Positions 12,282 to 21,889 of a stretch of DNA of 64,000 bases are shown one piece after another. The DNA lies in contig NZ_CP118605.1 of the NCBI RefSeq assembly GCF_029869925.1, positions 1,054,001 through 1,118,000 of the forward strand. The letters are read 5' to 3'. Within the stretch, counting starts at the first letter, position 1, and every line of letters starts with the position of its first letter. The notes under the pieces were generated by a model. It was not told the DNA's origin. It ran no database searches and saw only the letters and a list, made by a program, of their open reading frames with translations. Position numbers and translations under genes: made by a program. This stretch comes from Microbulbifer bruguierae. Lineage in GTDB: Bacteria; Pseudomonadota; Gammaproteobacteria; Pseudomonadales; Cellvibrionaceae.

Positions 12282-13286
12282 ATGGCTCGCATCAACCCCC
12301 GGCAACTCTCGCAAAACCTCCGCCAAGGCCTCGCCCCCATCTATGTGGTTACCGGAGATGAACCCCTGCTGATACAAGAGTGTTGCGACGACATTCGTGA
12401 AGCGGCACGCAACCATGGATTCAATGAGCGCGATCTGCTGCACGGCGAACACAATTTTGACTGGGGGCTACTGCTGTCCGCGGCCGGCAGTCTTTCGCTG
12501 TTTGCGGACAAGAAAATCATCGAATTGCGCCTGCCCGGGGGTAAACCCGGAGATAAAGGCAGCAAGGCCCTGCAGGAATTTGCCGCTAACGCCAACGACG
12601 AAACCCTGCTGTTGCTGGTGCTGCCAAAGCTCGACCGCGCCCAACTCAACAGTAAGTGGATCAAAGCGCTGGAAGCCAAGGGGGTACTGATTCAAATCTG
12701 GCCGGTCGATGCCTCGGAAATGCCGCGCTGGATTCACCAACGCCTGCGCGCTGCCAACCTTGACGCGGAACCCGAAGCCATCCAGATCCTTGCCGAGCGG
12801 GTCGAAGGTAACCTGCTCGCTGCCAGCCAGGAAATCGAAAAGCTGAAACTGCTGGCACAGGACTCGGTAATCAGTGCCGACACCATGAACAACGCCGTCG
12901 CCAGCTCCGCCCGTTACGATGTATTCGGATTGATTGACAAGGCGCTGGCCGCTGATGCGGCCGGTGCCGTTAAAACCCTGCAGGGACTACGCGCCGAAGG
13001 TGTAGAGGCACCGGTGGTGCTCTGGGCAATCGCCCGGGAAATCCGCACCCTGCTGGAAACCCAGCAGAAACTGGAAGAAGGCCAGCCCATCAACCGCCTG
13101 GTGCGCATCCAGAAACGCCAGCCACTGATTCAGTCTGCCTGTCAGCGCCTGCGCCCGCGCCAGCTGGAAAACTTTCTGCTGCGCGCCCGCGCCGTGGACA
13201 ACGCCATCAAGGGCGGTAAAGAAATGGATCCATGGGCTGGCCTGCTGGAACTGACGCTCAACCTGTCGGGCAAACGCAGTATCTGA
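12282..13286 (+). CDS. holA: DNA polymerase III subunit delta
   Basis: The clamp-loader delta subunit, which opens the beta clamp. At 334 residues it is close to the E. coli size. The N-terminal domain (IYVVTGDEPLLIQECCDDIREAA) and the beta-interacting segment (LSLFADKKIIELRLPGG) match the family, as does the C-terminal collar domain (ALLELTLNLSGK equivalent at the end). Start ATG follows GGCAGAAA. It converges, with only 12 bases between stops, on the chitinase-like gene. Confidence 0.94.
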   Translation: MARINPRQLSQNLRQGLAPIYVVTGDEPLLIQECCDDIREAARNHGFNERDLLHGEHNFDWGLLLSAAGSLSLFADKKIIELRLPGGKPGDKGSKALQEFAANANDETLLLLVLPKLDRAQLNSKWIKALEAKGVLIQIWPVDASEMPRWIHQRLRAANLDAEPEAIQILAERVEGNLLAASQEIEKLKLLAQDSVISADTMNNAVASSARYDVFGLIDKALAADAAGAVKTLQGLRAEGVEAPVVLWAIAREIRTLLETQQKLEEGQPINRLVRIQKRQPLIQSACQRLRPRQLENFLLRARAVDNAIKGGKEMDPWAGLLELTLNLSGKRSI

Positions 13287-13298
13287 CCTCCCGCGTTA

Positions 13299-14465
13299 TC
13301 AACGGGACTTTTCCTCGTATATGGCCCTCACCAGCGTACCGTCATCGGTATCACCGGGCAGCTCCCAGAACATGATGCCGCCCAGTTGGTGCTCTTTCGC
13401 ATAGCGGGTCTTCAGTGTCAGCGAGTGCGGATTATCAAAGGTCGCATAGCGCTGCTGCTCGGCGTTGTAGGCGAACGCCGCCTGCGCCTCGTCATCCCAG
13501 GAAACCTGATATCCAAGATCTGCGGTGTAGCCCTGCTCCAGTTCCGCGTACCTGAGCCCGGGCACATGGTTACCACTCTGGTACCGGCCAGCATTTTCCG
13601 GACCCACACTGTCCCAGACCCGGGAATAAAACGCCGCACCAATCACGATTTTTTTTGCGGGTACGCCCGCCTCCACTAAAAAACGCACCGCGTTATCGGT
13701 GGACTGCTTCTGTGACGCGGTTGAATAAATCGGGGTATGGTGTCCAGTGACAGTACTGAAGCCATTTACCAGGTCGTAGCTCATCAGATTGATATTGTTC
13801 ACCAGCGGCGTGATTGCTTGCCAGTCGAGAGATTTTTGCAGGAACTCGTCAAATCCCCCGGCAGCCACACTCAACAGGTAATTCTCCCCCAGTGTTTCAC
13901 GCAGGGTTTTCACCAGCGCGGTAAAGTGAGCGCGGTCTTCCACTTTGTAGGGATGCCCCGGGTGCCCTTCGATCGCCGGATATTCCCAGTCCAGGTCAAT
14001 ACCGTCACCACCCAATTCTTTCAAGGTTTGTCGAACCGAACGTGCAAAAGCCACGCGGTTTTCGTTTGAGGAAAACACCTCAGAGCAGGTTTCACAACCG
14101 CCCCAACCACCCAACGCAAGCAACACTTTGAGGTGCGGATACTGTTCTTTCAACGCCAAAAGACGGGCATAAGCCTGCTTTCCCTTTTGCCCATTCGCCC
14201 GATCATCCCTCGCAAAGGAGAGTTGATTACCGTCCAGGTAAACGAAACTGTAAATAACGTGGGTGAGCTTGTTGAAATCGTATCGGGCCAGATCTGTTCC
14301 ATCTCCGGTGTAGTACCCGAGAACCGCAAGCTCCGCGGGACTGATCGACGGCGCCACTGAAATACTTTCAGGTCCTTTCACGGTTTCACTTTCTTCCATG
14401 CCAGCGCCGCACGCCACAAGGGACGTCACCAGCCCCAGTACGCTACATATTCTTAAAAACCGCAT
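13299..14465 (-). CDS. Glycoside hydrolase family 18 lipoprotein (chitinase-like)
   Basis: A 388-residue secreted lipoprotein. The signal peptide ends in LVAC, with lipidated Cys19, so the enzyme is probably membrane-anchored on the envelope. The TIM-barrel GH18 motifs are complete: LKVLLALGGWGG, then DGIDLDWE at 154-161, with Asp154, Asp157, Asp159 and catalytic Glu161. INLMSYDL and the C-terminal LGGIMFWELPGD also match. Expected activity is endo- or exo-cleavage of chitin or related beta-1,4-GlcNAc chains. Cys124 and Cys127 may form a disulfide. A GGAGAG precedes the ATG. The gene stands alone, with no chitin-binding module. Confidence 0.92.
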   Translation of the reverse strand: MRFLRICSVLGLVTSLVACGAGMEESETVKGPESISVAPSISPAELAVLGYYTGDGTDLARYDFNKLTHVIYSFVYLDGNQLSFARDDRANGQKGKQAYARLLALKEQYPHLKVLLALGGWGGCETCSEVFSSNENRVAFARSVRQTLKELGGDGIDLDWEYPAIEGHPGHPYKVEDRAHFTALVKTLRETLGENYLLSVAAGGFDEFLQKSLDWQAITPLVNNINLMSYDLVNGFSTVTGHHTPIYSTASQKQSTDNAVRFLVEAGVPAKKIVIGAAFYSRVWDSVGPENAGRYQSGNHVPGLRYAELEQGYTADLGYQVSWDDEAQAAFAYNAEQQRYATFDNPHSLTLKTRYAKEHQLGGIMFWELPGDTDDGTLVRAIYEEKSR

Positions 14466-14919
14466 TTTTCTCTCCAGTGAATTTTTTCGTTTTATACCGA
14501 CAAGATATCAATCCGGCTTTGTGGCTTATCGAGCCCCGTAGTAAGAACGTCTCTCATATTCAACGCCCCCACCGCACGCCTTCCCAGCGCTTACGAGCGA
14601 CGCCCCGATGAAATGATCCGGTGCAACTCGTCTCCGTTCCGGTCCACAGTTGCCACCTCCTGTACCGGCAACATGAGAATGATACTGTCTGGTCACAAGA
14701 AATGACACCGCTGTCAAGTGAGATATCAGCGAGGCTCTACTCTTTTTGCCGGTAAGGCGGCTTATTGAGCACCCCGGTAATGACGGGGGTCACAAAAAGA
14801 CAAGTCACCGCAAATACAATGGCACTAGGATTAACGTCACTCCCCGCAGGCAGACTTAACATATTGCCTGGAACCGCCCAGACGCTCCCCGGGCGATCAA
14901 GAAAAATGAGAGAAAAATC
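14466..14919. other. Intergenic region between divergent genes
   Basis: A 454-base gap that must hold promoters for the GH18 gene (leftward) and the AidB-type gene (rightward). A T-rich run lies at 14482-14493. No open frame here has support, and no clear operator or strong terminator is visible. Confidence 0.45.
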
Positions 14920-16593
14920 ATGGCCACTAACCCCGCCGACACCAAACCCGTCGACTCCGATATTGCCAATACCCATATCGTGTTTAATCAGCCCAAACCG
15001 CTGTCCGGCCACAATCTCTACGCCGGCGACACCGCCCTCCGTGAAGCGGTGATGTACAACGGAGGACACTGGGCCGAAGATGACTTGCAGCGTTACGGCG
15101 AAGTCTGCGGACGTCCGGAAATGATTGAGCGAGGCTTTCTCGCCAATGAGCACAAACCGCAATTCGAATCCCATGACCGCGTCGGCAATCGGATTGACCT
15201 GGTGAACTATCACCCCAGTTATCACCAGTTGATGCAGCTCGCACTCAGCGAGGGACTGCATAGCAGTCCCTGGACCAATCCAGGTCCGGGCGCACACGTG
15301 GCCCGCGCCGCCAAGTATTATCTGCACTGTCAGCTGGAGGCCGGGCACGGTTGCCCGGTTACCATGACCTTTGCCTCGGTACCTTCCATCAGGCTGAATC
15401 CGATACTGGCAGAGCAATGGCTGCCCAAGGTCACCGACCGGGGATACGACCCCACCAATCGGCCTTATACCGAAAAGGCGGCGCTTACCATCGGTATGGG
15501 AATGACCGAAAAGCAGGGCGGATCCGATGTACGCGCCAATACTACCCGCGCTACCCCACTCGGCGACGGCAGCTACGCGCTCATCGGCCACAAGTGGTTC
15601 ACCTCAGCCCCGATGTGCGATGCCTTCCTGATGCTGGCGCAGACGGACGAGGGCCTGTCGTGTTTTCTGGTACCGCGCTGGCGTCCGGACGGGACAAAAA
15701 ATCCCATCCAGGTACAGCGGTTGAAAAACAAGGCGGGTAATGTATCCAACGCGTCTTCGGAAATTGAATTGCGCGGAGCCCTGGGCTGGCTGGTGGGCGA
15801 AGAAGGACGCGGTGTACCTGCGATCATCGAAATGGTCTCCGCCACCCGCTTCGACTGCATGATCGGGTCCACCGGCGGCCAGCGCCAGGCAACTCTGCAG
15901 GCCATTTACCACGCGAGCCAGCGCAGTGCCTTCGGCAAAACCCTGATCGACCAGCCTCTGATGCAGAATGTACTCGCCGATCTGCAACTGGAAGTGGAGG
16001 GCTCCGTGGCCATGACCATGCGCATGGCGCGCGCTTTCGACCACCTCGACCGGGAAACAGAAAAGCTGCTGATGCGTCTCGGCACCGCAGTGGGCAAATA
16101 CTGGATCTGCAAGCGCACTCCCCACCACGCCTACGAGGCGATGGAGTGCCTGGGCGGCAATGGCATCATCGAAAACTTCATCACCGCGCGCCTCTATCGC
16201 GACGCACCGATCAATGCGATCTGGGAAGGCTCCGGCAATATCCAGGCATTAGACGTGCTGCGCGCCATCGGCAAAGTACCGGAAGTACTCGATAACTGGT
16301 ACGACGAGCTGGCGCAGAGCGCGGGCAATGACCTGCGCTACGATCGCGCCGTGGCACATCTGAAAAACCAGCTGTCCTCACCGGACGAAATCGAGTACCG
16401 CGCGCGCCATATCGTCGATCAACTGGCACTCACCATGCAGAGCCACCTGTTGATGCAGTCGGGTAACAGCGCCGTCGCGGATGGATTTATCGCGTCACGC
16501 CTGGACGCCCGCGGTGTCGGCAATACCGGCACGTTACCGGCGGGTATCGATGTGAAATCGATTGTGGAACGCGGCAATCCACTGGTGACCTGA
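14920..16593 (+). CDS. aidB: AidB-type acyl-CoA dehydrogenase
   Basis: A 557-residue flavoprotein of the acyl-CoA dehydrogenase superfamily, AidB branch. The match to E. coli AidB can be followed along the chain: HTVFNQP-like start (HIVFNQPKPL), CPVTMTFASVPS, IGMGMTEKQGGSDVRANTT, HKWFTSAPMCDAFLMLAQT, LSCFLVPRWRPDG, LKNKAGNVSNAS, ATRFDCMIGS and AIWEGSGNIQALDVLR. E. coli AidB is a DNA-binding FAD protein of the alkylation response. Whether this one protects DNA or has a catabolic dehydrogenase role cannot be read from the sequence. No ada or alkB gene is nearby and I see no clear Ada box. Confidence 0.9.
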   Translation: MATNPADTKPVDSDIANTHIVFNQPKPLSGHNLYAGDTALREAVMYNGGHWAEDDLQRYGEVCGRPEMIERGFLANEHKPQFESHDRVGNRIDLVNYHPSYHQLMQLALSEGLHSSPWTNPGPGAHVARAAKYYLHCQLEAGHGCPVTMTFASVPSIRLNPILAEQWLPKVTDRGYDPTNRPYTEKAALTIGMGMTEKQGGSDVRANTTRATPLGDGSYALIGHKWFTSAPMCDAFLMLAQTDEGLSCFLVPRWRPDGTKNPIQVQRLKNKAGNVSNASSEIELRGALGWLVGEEGRGVPAIIEMVSATRFDCMIGSTGGQRQATLQAIYHASQRSAFGKTLIDQPLMQNVLADLQLEVEGSVAMTMRMARAFDHLDRETEKLLMRLGTAVGKYWICKRTPHHAYEAMECLGGNGIIENFITARLYRDAPINAIWEGSGNIQALDVLRAIGKVPEVLDNWYDELAQSAGNDLRYDRAVAHLKNQLSSPDEIEYRARHIVDQLALTMQSHLLMQSGNSAVADGFIASRLDARGVGNTGTLPAGIDVKSIVERGNPLVT

Positions 16594-16608
16594 GCCTTTT
16601 CGCCAGGC

Positions 16609-16644
16609 AAAAAAAAGCCCCGACGCTTGGGGAACGACGGGGCG
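16609..16644 (-). terminator. Rho-independent terminator reading leftward
   Basis: GCCCCG (16617-16622) pairs with CGGGGC around 16637-16643, and on the minus strand the stem runs into eight T residues (plus-strand A run 16609-16616). It would stop leftward transcription from the ribonucleotide reductase gene, about 165 bases past its stop, before it invades aidB. Confidence 0.7.
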
Positions 16645-16810
16645 CTCAAGGGATCCTGCAGGAGACGGAGGATCATGTCAGGGGTCTGAGAAGTCACAAT
16701 GTGATGACTGTTTAGAGCCAGTGACTTGCCCCAGGTTCCCCGCAACGACATAAAATCAGGTAAAGAAGCGTTAACCATCTCTCCCGCAATCATTTCCCAA
16801 GTCAGGAAAA

Positions 16811-18643
16811 TCATTCGCCCTCGCGCTCAATATCGCAACAGTGGCTGGCCGGCGCTTCACCGACACTGGTCAATATCGACTGGGTAATCGGGTTTGGGCG
16901 GAAGGTGGTACAGCCTTTCAGGCCCAGCTTGTAAGCTTGCCGATAGAGGGATTCGAAGCGTTCAAAGGGAAAGTCCACAGGAATATTCACGGTCTTGGAA
17001 ATCGCATTGTCTACATAGGGTTGCAGTGCTGCCGCCATCAGCAGGTGCGCTCGCGGCGACAGCTGGCGCGCGGAGACGAATTGCGGCGGCAACGCTTCTG
17101 GATTACCACCTCTGGCACACCAGAGGCGAAAGCTGGGATCACTGATTTCAAACTCGCGGTAACGACCGTCAGCTGTCAGTACCCGACGCCGATGCTGGAA
17201 ATCGAATACCGGCTCAATCCCGCTGGAAACACCGTTGGCCAGCAGACTGATGGTACCCGTGGGCGCGATCGCAACCAGATGGCTGTTGCGGATACCGAGG
17301 GCTTCGATCCCACGACGCAAACTTTCCGGCAGCGCCAGTATATCGGCGCTCGCCAGGTAGGCATCGCGGCGGAAGAAATGAAAACTCCCCTTCTCCTTTG
17401 CGAGCGCAATGGACGTGCGATAGGCACTGTCGCGCAGGGTCTGTAACACCTCCGCGGCAATTTCCCGCGCTGCATTGCTGTCATAGTGCAGGCCCAACGC
17501 TATCAGCGCATCCGCCAACCCGGTGATGCCAATACCGATACGGCGACAGCCTCTCGCCTGGACTTCCTGCGCCGGCAGAGGGTACTGCGAAAGGTCGATC
17601 ACATTGTCGAGCATGCGTGTACCGATGGCCGCGCAGTGGGCAATGCCCTCCCGATCCAGTCGTGCTCGGCCAGTGAATGGCTCCCGCACAAAACACATCA
17701 GGTTCACCGAACCCAGGTTGCAGGCGCCGTAGGGCGGCAGAGGTATCTCTCCACAGGGATTGGTGGCGCTGATTTGCTCGCGATAGTTGAGGTTGTTGTG
17801 GCGGTTGATCTGATCCACGAACAGCACCCCGGGCTCGGCAACATCGTAGGCGGCGCGCATGATCTTTCGCCAAAGGGCCTGCGCGCGCACCCTGCGCAGT
17901 ACCCGGCACGACTGTGGTTCCGACTCACCGCTCCAGCGGCGCACCACCCGTTCACCCCTGCCCCGGTTCTGGCACCGGGCCTGAAGTTGGCGCTCAGGGA
18001 AGACCAGTGGCCAGTCCGCGTCGGCGTCCACGGCCCGCATAAAATTGTCGTCGACAAGTACCGACAAATTGAAATGGCGCAGTTCCGCGGGATCCCGTTT
18101 GGCCTCCACAAAATGCTCGATGTCCGGGTGATCACAGCGCAGCGTGGCCATCATGGCGCCGCGGCGGCTGCCAGTGGATAACAGGGTCGCGCACATAGCG
18201 TCCCAGATCCGCATAAACGACACGGGCCCGGAGGCGATGGTGCCGGAGTGCTGCGCACCACTGCCGGCCGGGCGCAGACTGGAGAAATCGACACCGATAC
18301 CTCCGCCCTGCTGCATGGTGAGGGCCCCCTCTTTCAAACGCTCGAAGATCGCCTCCAGCGAGTCTTCGATACTGCCCATCACAAAACAGTTAAACAGCGT
18401 CACCTGATGACCGGTACCTGCGCCAGCCAGGATGCGTCCCCCGGGTAGAAAGCGGAAATCTTCCAGATTGCGGTAGAAACACTGCGCCCAGTATTCCTGA
18501 TTCTCGGGCTCCACCGATGCCAGCGCTCTGGCCAGACGCCACCAACTGTCCTCGACACAGGCCTCTGCGATGTTGCCGTCGTCCCGAACGCGGTATTTGG
18601 TGTTCCAGATGAACTCAGATATTTCCGCCTCGAAGCGCGACAC
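16811..18643 (-). CDS. nrdJ: Adenosylcobalamin-dependent (class II) ribonucleotide reductase
   Basis: Reduces ribonucleotides to deoxyribonucleotides using a cobalamin-generated thiyl radical, independent of oxygen. The radical-site motif NPCGEIPLPP gives Asn295, Cys297 (thiyl) and Glu299. Cys308 follows 11 residues later and pairs with Cys86 (LFNCFV), as in class II enzymes. QQGGGIGVDFS and RRGAMMATL are family hallmarks. At 610 residues it is a compact form: there is no N-terminal ATP-cone, so overall activity control by dATP is unlikely. The tail ends in adjacent Cys602-Cys603, a possible reductant shuttle. I see no cobalamin riboswitch in the 56 bases upstream; it probably shares a transcript with the phosphoribosyltransferase. 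Confidence 0.93.
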   Translation of the reverse strand: MSRFEAEISEFIWNTKYRVRDDGNIAEACVEDSWWRLARALASVEPENQEYWAQCFYRNLEDFRFLPGGRILAGAGTGHQVTLFNCFVMGSIEDSLEAIFERLKEGALTMQQGGGIGVDFSSLRPAGSGAQHSGTIASGPVSFMRIWDAMCATLLSTGSRRGAMMATLRCDHPDIEHFVEAKRDPAELRHFNLSVLVDDNFMRAVDADADWPLVFPERQLQARCQNRGRGERVVRRWSGESEPQSCRVLRRVRAQALWRKIMRAAYDVAEPGVLFVDQINRHNNLNYREQISATNPCGEIPLPPYGACNLGSVNLMCFVREPFTGRARLDREGIAHCAAIGTRMLDNVIDLSQYPLPAQEVQARGCRRIGIGITGLADALIALGLHYDSNAAREIAAEVLQTLRDSAYRTSIALAKEKGSFHFFRRDAYLASADILALPESLRRGIEALGIRNSHLVAIAPTGTISLLANGVSSGIEPVFDFQHRRRVLTADGRYREFEISDPSFRLWCARGGNPEALPPQFVSARQLSPRAHLLMAAALQPYVDNAISKTVNIPVDFPFERFESLYRQAYKLGLKGCTTFRPNPITQSILTSVGEAPASHCCDIEREGE

Positions 18644-18699
18644 GTCAGCCTGGCCTCACTGTCCAGAGTACACCCGCAGGATCTCCCCGGGCTTCCCGC

Positions 18700-19371
18700 T
18701 TATTCACCCTTTTCTCTCGACAAGTGATCCGCTTCCCGCAGCATCGCGATTACTTGCTCGTCGGTCAGCTGCGAAAAATCCCGATACCAGGCGCCAATGG
18801 ACCAGAAGGGTTCCGGGGTCAGCAGGCACACAACTCGGTCCACCAGGGGAGTAAAACGCGTCAGGGTTGACTGCGGCGCCACGGGCACCGCCAGTACAAG
18901 CGCAGCCGGCTGCTGTTCCCGTACTGCGCGGGCTGCCGCCTCCATAGTGGCGCCGGTAGCAATACCGTCATCTACCAGTATCACGCAGCGATCTTTCAAG
19001 TCCGGCCAGGGCTTGTCACCGCGATAGCGTCTTGCACGGCGTTCCAGCTCCGTCCGCTCCACACTCGCTACTGCCTCCAGGTCTTCATCACGGATACCGC
19101 AGTGCCAGATGACATCTTCGTTCAATACTCGCGCACCACTGGTAATCGCCCCCATGGCCAGCTCTGGTTGGCCCGGGACGCCCAGTTTACGCACCAGCAT
19201 TACGTCCAGTGGCGCCGTCAGAGCCCGCGCGACTTCCAATCCGGGCGGCACACCGCCGCGAGGTAGAGCGAGGACGATTACCCCGCTGTGCTCCGCCAGA
19301 TCCGGGAGAGAAGCGCGCAGGGCTTCCGCCAACAGGCGTCCCGCCTGAACCCGATTCAGGAACGGCTCCAT
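18700..19371 (-). CDS. Phosphoribosyltransferase-domain protein
   Basis: A 223-residue type I phosphoribosyltransferase fold of the COG1926 kind. The PRPP-binding loop is VILVDDGIATGATMEAA. The N-terminal ALPRGGVPPGLEVARAL and LVRKLGVPGQPELAMGAI are typical of this group. The substrate is not known. It precedes nrdJ on the same strand by 56 bases; a link to nucleotide supply is possible but only inferred from position. Confidence 0.88.
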   Translation of the reverse strand: MEPFLNRVQAGRLLAEALRASLPDLAEHSGVIVLALPRGGVPPGLEVARALTAPLDVMLVRKLGVPGQPELAMGAITSGARVLNEDVIWHCGIRDEDLEAVASVERTELERRARRYRGDKPWPDLKDRCVILVDDGIATGATMEAAARAVREQQPAALVLAVPVAPQSTLTRFTPLVDRVVCLLTPEPFWSIGAWYRDFSQLTDEQVIAMLREADHLSREKGE

Positions 19372-19551
19372 CAGTTGCTGGGCCTCAATGACGTCAAAGT
19401 ATTAAAACTAGATTAGCAAACGGAAGCCATCGCAAAGCGCGCCATTAGGGTCGTTCCCTGATCCGGTAGAAGTGAGCAGCCTTGCGCTCGCGCCCATCAA
19501 TGATCCTGAGAACAGGAGAGGCAGGTCGTGAAGGGAATGAAATAGGAGAGG

Positions 19552-19588
19552 CGGGAGGGATGTTACACAGAGTAAATCACCCCTCCCG
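19552..19588 (-). terminator. Hairpin downstream of the PepSY gene
   Basis: CGGGAGGG (19552-19559) pairs perfectly with CCCTCCCG (19581-19588) across a 21-base loop, just past the stop of the leftward PepSY gene. There is no T run on either side, so termination is uncertain. Confidence 0.3.
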
Positions 19589-19607
19589 GAACCGGAATAG
19601 CAGTGTA

Positions 19608-21239
19608 TTAAACGCCGGTCGCGTCACCGGCCACCGGTTGTGGTACCGCCTGAACTGGCGCAACAGGGTCCGCCCCCACATACCAGATACTGTAATACGG
19701 CGCACTGTGGATCCGCGCCAGGGTCTTGCGCGCCAGCACTACCAGGGTACCGGCACCCACAAGCGCCACAGCATCGATCAGGTAGGTACTGCCGCCGTGA
19801 TTCCAGCCAACGCCCGGAATAATCGCGGACAACGCACTCACCAGCGGAATTAGCAAGGTTGCCGCCGCCGATACATACGACAGATCAACCGCACTTCTCG
19901 CCGCACCGCGATAGAAAGCCCAGGCGGTAGCCAGGAAAAACACCGCGTAATAAATCCCGGTGTGCCAGGCCGCCACGGCTTCGGTCCACAGGGGCAACAC
20001 CTTGGCTGCGGCGATGGTGGCAGAAATTCCGGCGATACAGCCCAGGGAAATTCCGACGGTCAGGGCACCCAGCACCTTGGATGCGCGCGTCTGACTGACC
20101 TCGAGGTACTCGTAACCCTTGCGACGCTTCTTACGGTGGGATTCGATCCACAGCAGGTTGCCGGTATAGAACAATACAGCGCCTGCAAGCCCAAGCAGGA
20201 AATACCCCCAGCGCACCGGATTGCCGCCGAAGTTGCCAAAGTGCAGAGAGAAGAAACTGGTCAGGGTCGCATACCAGCCGTCCTGCTCTCCCGGCATGTA
20301 GCCCGTCATGGTCTTTTCACCGCTGTAGGGATCGACCGCGACCATCCCGTAGTGAGGGGCGCGAGCACCGTGACGGGGATTGGTACCGCTGACAAGGAGC
20401 TCCAGCCCGTGGTCCTCTTCATAGTGGAACTGCATAAACAGCGGTGTGAACTCCGGCGACTGTTCTTGCAGACGCGCCACAATCTGCTGTGGTGCCAGCG
20501 CGCCCCTATGTTCATGAGACTCTTCATGCACTTCCGGCCGGCCGTTTTTCTCGAGCAACGCCCGCTGGGACACGTAAAACTGATCGTGGAGTGCAAATAC
20601 CACCGCGGTCAGCGCCATGATGATATGAAAAGGAAGACTGAACAGGCCGAGCGCATTGTGGAAATCCAGCCACATGCGCTTCAGGTTTTTGCCGATGCGC
20701 AGAATAAACAGATCTTTCACCAGGGTCGGCAGCAGTACAATCACACCGGATACCAGCGCAATAAAGTACAGGAGGGAAACGATCCCGACGATGGGCATCG
20801 CGATATCGTGATCCAGCAAAATTCCCACCTGCCGGTGAATATCATCCACCAGCTGCCCCACCGCGGATGGGCCTTCAGTGTGTACCTGCAGTGAACCGTC
20901 TTCAGCCAGCTCCGCGTAATAAGTCGTGCCACCTCCGCGGCGGCCACTGCTCCACATCACGCGTGCCGGCCGGTCTTGCAGGCCGGCGTCCAGGGTTATT
21001 TCATAGCGGTTCGCTGCTTGCGGATATTCCGCCAGAACCTTCTCCACCAGCTCCGGGGTATTTTCCAGCGGCGTATGCGTGGTAAAAACCCGGGGCTCAG
21101 AAGCCCAACGGTTTAACGGCGCCTCGAACATGGTGATGGCACCGGCGTAAAAGGCGATAAACAGTGCAAGTCCACAGACGATACCCACCCAACTGTGAAT
21201 GTCGCGATACATGCGCACGATGTCGCTTCGAATTTTCAT
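19608..21239 (-). CDS. PepSY-associated TM-helix protein (iron-uptake associated)
   Basis: A 543-residue inner-membrane protein of the PepSY_TM family. After IHSWVGIVCGLALFIAFYAG (first helix) comes a large periplasmic part with PepSY-like segments, further helices around IVSLLYFIALVSGVIVLLP and FHIIMALTAVVFAL, a helix followed by a basic loop (ESHRKKRRKGYEY), and several C-terminal helices. Such proteins are often encoded next to siderophore receptors and may act in ferric-siderophore reduction, but this is not established for this one. The start chosen is ATG 21239; a TTG ten codons earlier is possible. It is the last gene of the receptor operon, 22 bases after the DUF3649-type gene. Confidence 0.88.
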   Translation of the reverse strand: MKIRSDIVRMYRDIHSWVGIVCGLALFIAFYAGAITMFEAPLNRWASEPRVFTTHTPLENTPELVEKVLAEYPQAANRYEITLDAGLQDRPARVMWSSGRRGGGTTYYAELAEDGSLQVHTEGPSAVGQLVDDIHRQVGILLDHDIAMPIVGIVSLLYFIALVSGVIVLLPTLVKDLFILRIGKNLKRMWLDFHNALGLFSLPFHIIMALTAVVFALHDQFYVSQRALLEKNGRPEVHEESHEHRGALAPQQIVARLQEQSPEFTPLFMQFHYEEDHGLELLVSGTNPRHGARAPHYGMVAVDPYSGEKTMTGYMPGEQDGWYATLTSFFSLHFGNFGGNPVRWGYFLLGLAGAVLFYTGNLLWIESHRKKRRKGYEYLEVSQTRASKVLGALTVGISLGCIAGISATIAAAKVLPLWTEAVAAWHTGIYYAVFFLATAWAFYRGAARSAVDLSYVSAAATLLIPLVSALSAIIPGVGWNHGGSTYLIDAVALVGAGTLVVLARKTLARIHSAPYYSIWYVGADPVAPVQAVPQPVAGDATGV

Positions 21240-21261
21240 AATGTTTGCCCGATTACCCGCC

Positions 21262-21558
21262 TTAACCAATCACAAATCTGCCGATCAGCAGAATCCCCCA
21301 CAGAACCATGTTGGCCCCGCCCAGCCAGGCCCAGGCACGCCAACCGTTCTGGAACAGGAAACAGAAACTCAGAATCAATGCCCACACGGGTGCCATCAGC
21401 CACATGGTGATCTGCGCCTGCGCAGAGAAAGAGCCGACTTCCAGCGGACCAAAGCGGGAAAAAATGCCGCAAATGGCGATGGTCAGCAGATAGCCGGCAA
21501 TCACACCGGCACTGGCCTTGCCAAACCAGTTGCTGCTGGAGAGTTGTTGTGGCCTCAC
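21262..21558 (-). CDS. Small membrane protein, DUF3649 type
   Basis: A 98-residue inner-membrane protein with three predicted helices (about residues 13-35, 47-68 and 73-95). The pattern AGYLLTIAICGIFSRFGP and WMLMAPVWAL-like MWLMAPVWALILSFC resembles DUF3649 proteins that accompany siderophore receptors and PepSY proteins. Function is unknown. The ATG overlaps the stop of the upstream DUF3325-type gene by four bases. Confidence 0.75.
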   Translation of the reverse strand: MRPQQLSSSNWFGKASAGVIAGYLLTIAICGIFSRFGPLEVGSFSAQAQITMWLMAPVWALILSFCFLFQNGWRAWAWLGGANMVLWGILLIGRFVIG

Positions 21559-21854
21559 GATGTTTTCTCCCCATTTTTCTTCTGCTGTCTATGGTGATGC
21601 AGATAAGCAATAACCATCGGCGGCACCGTCCATACAAACATCACCGCGGTCATCAGAATAAATACCGCACTGCCGGTGCCCGAGTATTGCAGTAGCAGCA
21701 CCAGCGCAAATACCAACAGCAGCAGACCCGACCATGCGAGAACACGGCAAGGCAATGCAGCGGAAAAAAGCCGCTGATTGGGACTAGCCAGATACAGCAG
21801 CATGGAACCGAGTGCCATCAGCACTGCAGCGAAAATCAGAAATAACGCAGTCAC
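21555..21854 (-). CDS. Small membrane protein, DUF3325 type
   Basis: A 99-residue protein with three predicted helices (ALFLIFAAVLMALGSMLLYL, then VLAWSGLLLLVFALVLLL, then VFILMTAVMFVWTVPPM) and a basic cytoplasmic tail (HHHRQQKKNGEK). The arrangement resembles DUF3325 proteins found with DUF3649 and PepSY proteins in iron-uptake operons. The His/Lys-rich tail might touch metal or partner proteins; this is conjecture. It lies 79 bases after the receptor gene, beyond a strong hairpin. Confidence 0.75.
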   Translation of the reverse strand: MTALFLIFAAVLMALGSMLLYLASPNQRLFSAALPCRVLAWSGLLLLVFALVLLLQYSGTGSAVFILMTAVMFVWTVPPMVIAYLHHHRQQKKNGEKTS

Positions 21855-21889
21855 CGGGTGTCTCCGTGATCGCTCGAATAAAACGCGAG

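Noticed and set aside
18644..18699. Cobalamin riboswitch ahead of the B12-dependent ribonucleotide reductase
   Set aside because: The gap is only 56 bases and lacks a B12-box-like sequence.
19962..20894. Open frame antisense to the PepSY protein
   Set aside because: Composition rich in His/Gln/Arg as expected for antisense of a membrane-protein gene; no start signal.
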